A DNA stretch of 5,915 nt from Blastocatellia bacterium. GTDB taxonomy: Bacteria > Acidobacteriota > Blastocatellia > Pyrinomonadales > Pyrinomonadaceae. Shown here in pieces: positions 1-5,608 of the stretch. Position 1 is the stretch's first letter, and every line of letters starts with the position of its first letter. Location of the stretch: contig JACDAY010000363.1 of NCBI GenBank assembly GCA_013695195.1, positions 1-5,915 on the forward strand. Reading direction: 5' to 3'. Both the position numbers and the translations under genes were made by a program. The notes under the pieces are model-generated. The model worked only from the letters and a program-made list of their open reading frames with translations, ran no database searches and had not been told where the DNA came from.

Positions 1-1
1 C

Positions 2-151
2 GGTCTGGATCGGCTTGCGGAGGTTGTAAGGAATAATTTGAAAGCCTCGGCCGCCGGAATGCGGGACAAGGTTGAATCCGCACTTTCGGCTTTTACAATG
101 ACAGCTCCCGCCAATGACGATATTACACTGGTAATTGTTAAACGTGTCTAA
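2..151 (+). CDS. SpoIIE/PP2C-type serine phosphatase, C-terminal end only (partial)
   Basis: The last 49 codons of a gene entering from the left edge, ending in TAA at 149-151. The final residues read PANDDITLVIVKRV. An Asp-Asp-Ile-Thr motif followed by a hydrophobic strand is the usual end of the SpoIIE/RsbU-like PPM phosphatase domain, where the Asp pair helps bind the catalytic metals. Upstream, GLDRLAEVV and a helix leading to SALSAF also fit the end of that fold. Members of this family usually dephosphorylate anti-sigma-factor antagonists or act as outputs of sensor and response-regulator proteins. The N-terminal input domain is outside the window, so the signal and the target cannot be told. 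The gene next door points the opposite way, so it is not in the same operon. The family call is fairly secure; the role is inferred. Confidence 0.8.
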   Translation, partial: GLDRLAEVVRNNLKASAAGMRDKVESALSAFTMTAPANDDITLVIVKRV

Positions 152-186
152 GCTTTGAATGTTGAGATCAAACCAATATAAAAAGT

Positions 187-372
187 TTATGCTTGAGCAT
201 TCTTCCCGTTTAGTTCCAAAATAGATTTAAAATTACGTCCGTCTTCATTTGGATTCGCAAGTTCCCGGAGTAATGCCCGGAGTTGACTATGCTCTTCGCG
301 TGTTTTCGTAACGATCCGGATCGATTTCTGCGCCCGGTCTTCTATTATAAATTTTGGAAAGACTGTGTTCAT
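187..372 (-). CDS. Small hypothetical protein, 61 aa
   Basis: I do not recognise this protein. The chosen start is the ATG at 370-372 (protein begins MNTVFPKFIIED), preceded on the - strand by a run of six G at 376-381, a usable if close-set ribosome binding site. A longer form from a TTG at 397-399 would swallow that site and is less likely. The product is highly charged, has no cysteine, no signal peptide and no membrane segment. It reads as two short beta strands (KFIIED, SIRIVTKT), then an amphipathic helix (about residues 29-42, REEHSQLRALLREL), then a polar tail ending GKNAQA. It converges on the phosphatase gene, 35 bp away, and diverges from the HD-GYP gene. No convincing promoter or terminator of its own was found. 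Support is the open frame, the G-rich site and the lack of any competing gene. Confidence 0.5.
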   Translation of the reverse strand: MNTVFPKFIIEDRAQKSIRIVTKTREEHSQLRALLRELANPNEDGRNFKSILELNGKNAQA

Positions 373-495
373 ATTCCCCCCGGTAATTATATAAAGCAAA
401 GAACGTGCCGCTCTAAAATGTTGTAATTATCAGTATAATAAAACGGACAAAAATCATCTGTACTGATTTCGATCACTCAAATAAAATTAAAATTG

Positions 496-525
496 TTGAC
501 CAATAAAGTCATAATGCCGTAAAAT
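496..525 (+). promoter_or_regulatory. Candidate sigma-70-type promoter for the HD-GYP gene
   Basis: A -35 box TTGACC (496-501; 5 of 6 match to TTGACA) lies 18 bp before a -10 box TAAAAT (520-525; 5 of 6 match to TATAAT) in AT-rich DNA. Transcription would start near 532, giving a leader of about 36 nt before the ATG at 568. It is the best promoter-like pair in the divergent region. It was identified by eye only. Confidence 0.55.
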
Positions 526-537
526 TTAATTGGCCTT

Positions 538-559
538 CCTCTGTCCGTCCTCTGTCCGT
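538..559 (+). repeat. Perfect 11-bp tandem repeat (CCTCTGTCCGT twice) in the leader of the HD-GYP gene
   Basis: The unit CCTCTGTCCGT occurs at 538-548 and again, abutting and identical, at 549-559. It ends 8 bp before the ATG at 568. The 11-bp period is about one helical turn, so a DNA-binding protein would meet both copies on the same face. The stretch is pyrimidine-rich and replaces the purine-rich ribosome binding site one would expect. The core TGTCCGT also occurs inverted (ACGGACA) at 443-449. It may be an operator or a leader RNA element, or a chance duplication. Confidence 0.6.
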
Positions 560-567
560 TAATCCGA

Positions 568-2379
568 ATGCAATTAAAGCCCTCCAAAATCAGTTTGATT
601 TTTTTCGTTACCGTCACACTTCTTTTGGTAGGGCTGGTTCCGCTGGTTCTGACCGGCTGGCTGCTTTCCGAACGTAGTGCGCAGGAGCTGCGCTCTGTTG
701 AGAACCGCTATCAGATCCAGCTCGTTCAGGAGAAAGGCCGGCAAATGGAGATGTTCGGCCAAAAGTACGGCAATCTGGTAAAAAATCTTTCCGATGCGAT
801 TGAAATCACAAACAGCGTCGAAATGTTGGCATTGCCGCAAACCGAGCAAAAGCTGGGCGAAACGCTTAGGGAAGATCCGAACGTGCTTGCGTTGTATGTA
901 AAACCGGCGGCCGGCGAATCACTGTCGCTTTTTCGCCTTGGTGTGATCGGCGAGGAAGAACTCAAAGCTATCTCCGCTGATGCGCTGCTTGAAGCACGTG
1001 ATCGTGAAGTTTTCATCGGCTCTCCGAAAAAAACCGCTTCGAGCTCCGATTCCGTGATGACGATGGTATCGCATGCAAAAATTGATAACCGTTCGATCGC
1101 ATCGATTGTAGCCGTGGTTTCACTCAGGGAAATTGCGAAAAATATCGTTGGGACGAATGCGGGTACCGAAGCCGATCTTTGGAAAGCCGGATTGCCGATC
1201 ATTTTTGTTGTCGATCAGGACGGAAACGCGATATTTCATCCCGATGAAGGTTTGGTAGACTCTCAGAAATCGCTTACAAACCTAAAAATCGTAAATGAAT
1301 GGCAGCAGTCCAATCGTCAGATCCAATCTGGCCTGGTGCCGTTCACGGCCGAATTCGACGGTAGCAGCTATGATATGATCGGTGCCTATTCGACTGTCAG
1401 ATTCGGAGCGGATAACACGTTTGGAATAATCACAATGCAGGACGAGCGAAAGGCTCTCGCATCGGTAGGCGAAATGCGGTCGCAGACGTGGATGATCAGC
1501 CTCGCGTTAGCTTTTATTGCCCTATTGATCGGATCGATCGCGGCAAGATCCTTAACTTCTCCTCTTATGAATTTGTCTGCCGCAGCGGAAAAAATTGCGT
1601 TGGGCGATCTTTCCACACGCGTCGAGACAAAGAATATCACTGAGATCGGAACTCTCGGCAGATCGTTCAACACGATGAGCGACAAGCTCGAAGAGCACAT
1701 TGCTCGGCTGGCGAAAGCGGCAGCCGAAAACCGTGAATTGTTTGTCGGAACGGTAAAAGCGCTTGCCGCGGCCATCGATGGCAAGGATAAATATACGCGC
1801 GGCCATTCCGAAAGAGTTTCGCGTATTTCTGTGGCGATTGGAAAACAGATGGGGCTTGAAGCCGAAGAGCTCGAGACTTTGCGTATCAGCGCTTTGCTGC
1901 ATGATGTCGGAAAAATTGCGATAGACGATTCAATCCTTAAAAAACCGTCTGCTTTGACAGCGGAAGAGTTCGATATTATGAAAACCCATCCGCAAAAGGG
2001 CTACAAAATAATGTCCCAGATTCCCGCGATGAAGGACTTTTTGCCGGGCATGTACATGCATCACGAGATGGTAAACGGCCAGGGCTATCCGCAGGGATTG
2101 ACCGACGAGCAGATTCCGCTGCAGGCAAAGATCGTTTCCGTGGCCGACACTTTCGATGCGATGACGATCGACCGCCCGTATCAAAAAGGAATGCTCCTGC
2201 CGGATGCATTATTGCGTATAAAAGAACTCGTAGGAACGAGATATGATGTGAAAGTTGTCGACGCCCTGATTCGCGGATGTGATGCTGGCGAGATCGGAAA
2301 CGGCGTCGTCAGGTTTTTGGTCAACAACAAAGAAACGGCCGACGCGAAAGTTTACGAAGAAACCCAGCTCGTTGCTTGA
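568..2379 (+). CDS. Membrane sensor with Cache-like, HAMP and HD-GYP domains (probable cyclic-di-GMP phosphodiesterase)
   Basis: A 603-residue transmembrane signalling protein. Residues 8-33 form an N-terminal membrane helix. Residues 34-307 are a periplasmic sensor of Cache-like appearance (FVVDQDGNAIFHP near 213-225). A second membrane helix spans about 308-325, followed by HAMP (326-378, with P332 and E359) and a short coiled linker. The HD-GYP domain covers about 392-580: GHSERV with H413, HDVGK with H445/D446/K449, H474, HHE at 498-500, GYP at 506-508, D527 and DRPY at 535-538. HD-GYP enzymes usually hydrolyse cyclic-di-GMP to GMP, so ligand binding outside would tune the cytoplasmic level. 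Tyr (Y409) stands four residues before H413, where three-metal enzymes carry Glu, so a two-metal site is likelier. DGxGYP is NGxGYP here. The ATG at 568 lacks a clear ribosome binding site. It is monocistronic, with its own promoter and terminator. Confidence 0.93.
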   Translation: MQLKPSKISLIFFVTVTLLLVGLVPLVLTGWLLSERSAQELRSVENRYQIQLVQEKGRQMEMFGQKYGNLVKNLSDAIEITNSVEMLALPQTEQKLGETLREDPNVLALYVKPAAGESLSLFRLGVIGEEELKAISADALLEARDREVFIGSPKKTASSSDSVMTMVSHAKIDNRSIASIVAVVSLREIAKNIVGTNAGTEADLWKAGLPIIFVVDQDGNAIFHPDEGLVDSQKSLTNLKIVNEWQQSNRQIQSGLVPFTAEFDGSSYDMIGAYSTVRFGADNTFGIITMQDERKALASVGEMRSQTWMISLALAFIALLIGSIAARSLTSPLMNLSAAAEKIALGDLSTRVETKNITEIGTLGRSFNTMSDKLEEHIARLAKAAAENRELFVGTVKALAAAIDGKDKYTRGHSERVSRISVAIGKQMGLEAEELETLRISALLHDVGKIAIDDSILKKPSALTAEEFDIMKTHPQKGYKIMSQIPAMKDFLPGMYMHHEMVNGQGYPQGLTDEQIPLQAKIVSVADTFDAMTIDRPYQKGMLLPDALLRIKELVGTRYDVKVVDALIRGCDAGEIGNGVVRFLVNNKETADAKVYEETQLVA

Positions 2380-2408
2380 TCTGTAACAAATCACATTTTC
2401 CCTGACTG

Positions 2409-2442
2409 ATATCGCACGTTGTTTGACGTGCGATATTTTTTT
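2409..2442 (+). terminator. Intrinsic (Rho-independent) terminator of the HD-GYP gene
   Basis: A perfect 11-bp stem, ATATCGCACGT (2409-2419) pairing with ACGTGCGATAT (2426-2436), closes a 6-nt loop TGTTTG. It runs straight into seven T residues (2436-2442). It starts 29 bp after the stop codon at 2377-2379. This is a textbook intrinsic terminator and separates the signalling gene from ftsY. Confidence 0.9.
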
Positions 2443-2447
2443 ATAAT
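2419..2447 (+). promoter_or_regulatory. Candidate ftsY promoter nested in the upstream terminator
   Basis: A perfect -10 box TATAAT lies at 2442-2447, directly after the terminator T-tract. The hexamer 17 bp upstream is TTGTTT (2419-2424), which sits in the terminator loop and keeps the TTG of a -35 box. Transcription would start near 2454, about 33 nt before the ftsY ATG. The terminator should block readthrough from upstream, so ftsY needs a promoter in this 107-bp gap. The -10 is convincing; the -35 is weak. Confidence 0.5.
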
Positions 2448-2486
2448 CAAAAGTTTGCACACACAGCTATTTTTTTGATTACTCAT

Positions 2487-3521
2487 ATGGCATTTTTTTG
2501 GCGGCGAAATAAGGAAGACAAATTCTCGACATCGGTTCTCGGACTGGACAAGTCGATTGAGGAACTCAAAGCACAGGAAGCAGCAATCGAAAGGGAAATC
2601 GGCGTTCGGTTTACCAAGGCGATTGCTAAAACCCGTGATTCGATCAACAACAAGCTTGATACGATCTTCGAAGGGCGCAAACAGATCGACGAACAGTTAA
2701 TCGACGAATTGGAAGAAATGCTGATCTCGACCGATATAGGCGTGCAGACAACGATGCAGGTTCTGGAAGCGATCCGGAAAGGCGTGTCGCGGCAGGAGAT
2801 CAACGATCTCGATGCTCTAAAGTCGGTGATGAAAAACGAGCTGCTCGGAATTCTTCACCATTCAACCGAATCCGGCATCGCATCGGAAACCGAGGTTCCG
2901 GACACGATAAAGCCCTATGTGCTTATGGTCGTCGGCGTGAACGGCGTTGGGAAGACGACAACCATCGGCAAGCTGGCGCAGCGTATTAAAAACGAAGGCA
3001 ATGATGTTTTGATATGCGCTGCCGATACATTTCGTGCTGCTGCGTCGGAACAGTTGGAAATCTGGTCGGAACGCGCCGGCGTGCCGCTTATCCAGCAAAA
3101 ACACGGAACCGATCCGGCCGCCGTTCTTTTTGACGCACTCCAGGCAGCAAAGGCAAGAAACTCGGATGTTTTGATCGTCGATACGGCCGGCCGTCTGCAC
3201 AACAAATCAAATTTGATGGCCGAGCTGGAAAAGATGAAACGCATCGCCGCCCGCGAAGTTTCCCAGGCGCCGCACGAAACGCTTCTCGTCATCGACGCCG
3301 TTACCGGCCAAAACGGCCTCGAACAGGCACGGCAGTTTATGAAGGTGGCCGACGTTACGGGAATTGTTCTGACCAAACTCGACGGCACCGCCAAAGGCGG
3401 CATAGCCGTCGCAATCTCAAAGGAGCTAAAACTCCCGATCCGCTATGTCGGCATCGGCGAACAGGTCGATGATCTAATGGTTTTCGACGCGGAAAATTAT
3501 GTGAACGGATTGTTTAATTAA
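2487..3521 (+). CDS. ftsY: Signal recognition particle receptor FtsY
   Basis: A 344-residue SRP-type GTPase. It docks the SRP-ribosome-nascent chain complex at the inner membrane and hands it to SecYEG; GTP hydrolysis in the FtsY-Ffh pair resets the cycle. Numbered from the ATG at 2487, the helical N domain covers about residues 20-125. The G domain carries the P-loop GVNGVGKTTT (150-159), DTFRAAA (180-186), DTAGR (232-236), TKLDG (296-300) and GIGE (322-325), with the family's usual end ENYVNGLF. The long acidic A domain of the E. coli protein is absent; only a short basic start (MAFFWRRNK) precedes the N domain, as in many minimal FtsY proteins. The frame is open to a TTG at 2475, but the ATG gives the normal start. 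Neither has a clear ribosome binding site. It is the first gene of the downstream cluster. Confidence 0.97.
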   Translation: MAFFWRRNKEDKFSTSVLGLDKSIEELKAQEAAIEREIGVRFTKAIAKTRDSINNKLDTIFEGRKQIDEQLIDELEEMLISTDIGVQTTMQVLEAIRKGVSRQEINDLDALKSVMKNELLGILHHSTESGIASETEVPDTIKPYVLMVVGVNGVGKTTTIGKLAQRIKNEGNDVLICAADTFRAAASEQLEIWSERAGVPLIQQKHGTDPAAVLFDALQAAKARNSDVLIVDTAGRLHNKSNLMAELEKMKRIAAREVSQAPHETLLVIDAVTGQNGLEQARQFMKVADVTGIVLTKLDGTAKGGIAVAISKELKLPIRYVGIGEQVDDLMVFDAENYVNGLFN

Positions 3522-3527
3522 AAGGAG
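3522..3527 (+). promoter_or_regulatory. Strong ribosome binding site of the antitoxin-like remnant
   Basis: AAGGAG begins one base after the ftsY stop codon and lies 7 nt before the ATG at 3535, which is ideal sequence and spacing. It is the best Shine-Dalgarno match in the window. It serves a 25-codon reading frame whose stop lies just before the ribD GTG. Confidence 0.75.
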
Positions 3528-3534
3528 ATTTGAG

Positions 3535-3612
3535 ATGACACAAACAATCGATGCGATTTATCAAAACGGTATGTTTAAGCCTTTGAGTGTCCTTCTCAGA
3601 CCGGTTATTTAG
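3535..3612 (+). pseudogene. Truncated DUF104 / AF2212-like antitoxin remnant (25 aa)
   Basis: The short reading frame from ATG 3535 to TAG 3610-3612 encodes MTQTIDAIYQNGMFKPL plus eight unrelated residues (SVLLRPVI). The first 17 residues match the characteristic start of the DUF104 (AF2212-like) antitoxins, whose pattern is roughly I-x-A-x-Y-E-N-G-x-[FL]-[KR]-P-L. These are normally about 60-80 residues and often sit before a PIN-domain VapC-type toxin. The later LPEG-like segment is missing in all three + frames, which points to a deletion rather than a simple frameshift, and no toxin gene is present. The intact ribosome binding site and start suggest it is still translated. I infer a decayed toxin-antitoxin locus inserted between ftsY and ribD. 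It may persist as a leader peptide for ribD. Confidence 0.65.
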
Positions 3613-3617
3613 AATTA

Positions 3618-4742
3618 GTGGATCAACAAGTCTCTAAAATCGATTTTGGAATGACCCGGCGCGCTTTAGCTTTGGCGGCGGTCGCTATCGGGCAAGTTTC
3701 GCCGAATCCGCTCGTCGGGTGCATTATCGTATCCGAAGCAGGCGAACTTGTCGGTGAAGGAACATACGTTTACGACAATGTTTTACACGCCGAGACGATT
3801 GCGTTGAATCAAGCGGGCGTACGCGCGAAAGGCGGGACGGCGTATGTGTCGCTCGAGCCTCATTCCCATTACGGCAAGACGCCGCCGTGCACGGACGCGT
3901 TGATAAACGCCGGGATCACACGCGTTGTTTGCCCGATTGAAGACCCGAATCCCCTTGTATCGGGCAAAGGCTTTGAGCAGCTAAGATCAAATGGAATCGA
4001 AGTCGTAACAGGGATTCTCGCAGACGAAGCTGCAAAGCAAAACGAGAAATTCATTTGTTGGCACCGGAAGAAGCGTCCGTTCGTTCATCTGAAATTGGCA
4101 ATGTCCCTCGACGGCAGAATTTCATTAAAAAACAGTATTTCCACCGCACTTTCGAACGAAGCCGCATTGAAACACGTTCATGATCTGCGACACGAATACG
4201 ATGCAATTCTCATCGGCGGAAACACTGCGTTTGTCGATTATCCGAGTCTTACAGACCGGAGCGGCAAATTGCGGCGGAGAAAACTAGTCCGCATAGTTTT
4301 GGATAATCGATTGCAAATTCCGGTTGGTTCACCGCTTGTCTTTAAAGCAAACGAAACTCCGACTCTGGTTTTTACCAATAGCAAGGACCTCAAAAAGATT
4401 GAAGAATTGCATGCGAAAGGCGTTGAGGTAATTGAGCCTGAACAAGGCGGCAGAAATCTCGACGTGATTTTGGCGCAGCTTGCCGAGCGGCAAATTCAAA
4501 GCGTTTTGGTCGAGGGCGGAATGGGTGTCGCGGGTGCTTTTTGTGATGCGAAACTTGTCGACAAATTCACATTTATGATCGCTCCGCTTGTCATCGGCGG
4601 CTGCGAAGCCCCGTCCGCCATCGGAGGAAAAGGTGCCGAAACGTTGAATGATGCGATGAATTTGTCGGACATTCAAATAGTCAGGCACGGCAGCGATATT
4701 GAAATTACCGGCTATCCAAACACGGCGGCAGCTAATGAATAG
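3618..4742 (+). CDS. ribD: Bifunctional riboflavin biosynthesis deaminase/reductase RibD
   Basis: A 374-residue two-domain enzyme catalysing steps two and three of riboflavin synthesis: deamination of the pyrimidine made from GTP, then NADPH-dependent reduction of its ribosyl side chain. The N-terminal deaminase (about 9-145) shows FGMTRRALALA, SPNPLVGC, HAE at 57-59 with catalytic E59, and TPPC ending at C91. The reductase (about 154-366) shows HLKLAMSLDGRI, ILIGGNTA and VLVEGGMGVAGAF. The family segment LEPCSHxGRTPPC reads LEPHSHYGKTPPC, so the first zinc-ligand Cys is His82. The GTG at 3618 is chosen because a start at the next Met (M12) would cut into the first deaminase helix. It has no ribosome binding site of its own and lies 5 nt after the stop of the antitoxin remnant, so coupled translation is plausible. 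No FMN riboswitch fits in the 96-bp gap upstream. Confidence 0.95.
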   Translation: MDQQVSKIDFGMTRRALALAAVAIGQVSPNPLVGCIIVSEAGELVGEGTYVYDNVLHAETIALNQAGVRAKGGTAYVSLEPHSHYGKTPPCTDALINAGITRVVCPIEDPNPLVSGKGFEQLRSNGIEVVTGILADEAAKQNEKFICWHRKKRPFVHLKLAMSLDGRISLKNSISTALSNEAALKHVHDLRHEYDAILIGGNTAFVDYPSLTDRSGKLRRRKLVRIVLDNRLQIPVGSPLVFKANETPTLVFTNSKDLKKIEELHAKGVEVIEPEQGGRNLDVILAQLAERQIQSVLVEGGMGVAGAFCDAKLVDKFTFMIAPLVIGGCEAPSAIGGKGAETLNDAMNLSDIQIVRHGSDIEITGYPNTAAANE

Positions 4743-5541
4743 AACCGATGCCGTAAAACTATTCGCGAAAAAATCGTTTGGTCAAAACTTTCTGGTTGAT
4801 CAAAATTATATCCAAAAGATAATTGATGAATTATCTCCGAAAGCGGATGAAACGGTCATCGAGATCGGGGCCGGCCGCGGCGCTCTGACCGAAATTTTGA
4901 TAGAAAAAGCCGGTAACGTCATTGCGATCGAGTTGGACCGCGATCTGGTTCCGGTTTTGCGTCAACGCTTCGGCAAGTTCGAGAATTTTCAACTGTTCGA
5001 CATAGATGCTCTGAACGTAAACTTCGCCGAAATCGCCGGTACAAACCGGAATATCAAGCTCGTTGCCAATCTCCCTTACAACATCTCAACCGCGATTCTT
5101 CAGCGATTAATGGAGCAGCGTGAGGTTTTTTCGGAACTGATCCTTATGTTTCAACGTGAGGTAGCCGAAAGAATAACCGCCGGCGTCGGACACAAAGAAC
5201 GCGGATTTTTGAGCGTACTGGTTGAAGCTTGTTTTCACACCGAAAAGCTGTTCGACGTTCCGGGCAAAGCGTTTCGGCCCGTCCCGAAAGTGTGGAGCAC
5301 TGTCGTTCGTCTTATACCCAAAGAATCGGATACCTCTGACGAAGAACTGTTCCGAAAAATTCTGAGTAAGGGTTTTTTACAGAAACGAAAGACCATTTTC
5401 AACAACTTCAAGGGCGAGTTCGCGGATGCAAGACAATTGCTGGAGGCAAGCGGAATCGAACCTGGCAGACGGGCCGAGACACTGTCGTTTGCAGAATGGA
5501 AGACTTTCGTAGAAACCATCGAATCAGGAGAAACCCGATAG
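4735..5541 (+). CDS. rsmA: 16S rRNA (adenine-N6,N6) dimethyltransferase RsmA/KsgA
   Basis: A 268-residue methyltransferase that dimethylates the two adjacent adenines of the helix 45 loop (A1518 and A1519 in E. coli) during late 30S assembly, using S-adenosylmethionine. Its loss typically gives kasugamycin resistance. Visible motifs: KKSFGQNFL (12-20), SAM-binding EIGAGRGALTE (43-53), acidic E66 of AIELD, FDIDAL around D89, catalytic NLPYNIS (112-118), FRPVPKV (180-186) and QKRKTIFNNFK (216-226). The length is normal (about 270). The ATG at 4735 is chosen because the protein then begins right before the conserved KKSFGQNFL. An in-frame TTG at 4699 would add 12 residues lying within ribD. The start overlaps the ribD end by 8 bp and has no clear ribosome binding site, so translation is probably coupled to ribD. 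The usual PKVDS reads PKVWS (W187). Confidence 0.96.
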   Translation: MNRTDAVKLFAKKSFGQNFLVDQNYIQKIIDELSPKADETVIEIGAGRGALTEILIEKAGNVIAIELDRDLVPVLRQRFGKFENFQLFDIDALNVNFAEIAGTNRNIKLVANLPYNISTAILQRLMEQREVFSELILMFQREVAERITAGVGHKERGFLSVLVEACFHTEKLFDVPGKAFRPVPKVWSTVVRLIPKESDTSDEELFRKILSKGFLQKRKTIFNNFKGEFADARQLLEASGIEPGRRAETLSFAEWKTFVETIESGETR

Positions 5542-5552
5542 TTTTCACAATA

Positions 5553-5561
5553 TGTTATAAT
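5553..5561 (+). promoter_or_regulatory. Candidate extended -10 promoter for the RNase J gene
   Basis: TGTTATAAT at 5553-5561 combines a perfect TATAAT with an upstream TG, the extended -10 signature that can work without a good -35 box. The hexamer 17 bp upstream is inside the rsmA end and does not resemble TTGACA. Transcription would start near 5568, about 41 nt before the GTG at 5609. No terminator lies between rsmA and this gene, so readthrough is also likely. Confidence 0.5.
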
Positions 5562-5608
5562 TATGTTTTTTAAAGTATTGAACAAGAACGAAAAAGGGTA
5601 AAAACAAC

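Noticed and set aside
152..186. Possible terminator between the convergent phosphatase and small genes
   Set aside because: Only short AT-rich self-complementary pieces are present (such as TTTGA and TCAAA), with no GC stem followed by a T-tract on either strand.
189..200. Short palindrome ATGCTTGAGCAT at the end of the small gene
   Set aside because: The stem is 4-5 bp with a 2-4 nt loop, within coding sequence, and too weak to call.
386..391. TATAAT on the - strand just before the small gene
   Set aside because: Transcription would begin inside the ribosome binding site, and there is no -35 box at the right distance.
434..439. TATAAT on the + strand in the divergent region
   Set aside because: No -35-like hexamer sits 16-18 bp upstream, and a better promoter pair (496-525) lies nearer the gene.
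526..567. Cyclic-di-GMP riboswitch in the leader of the HD-GYP gene
   Set aside because: The predicted leader is about 36 nt and pyrimidine-rich; it cannot hold the aptamer.
726..1202. Long open frame on the - strand (158 codons) inside the HD-GYP gene, and a similar one at 2915-3403 inside ftsY
   Set aside because: Both are antisense shadows: serine/proline-rich compositions unlike real proteins, lying over strongly conserved genes on the + strand.
3522..3617. FMN riboswitch ahead of ribD
   Set aside because: The 96-bp gap is too short for a full FMN element, lacks its conserved segments, and is mostly taken by the antitoxin-like frame.
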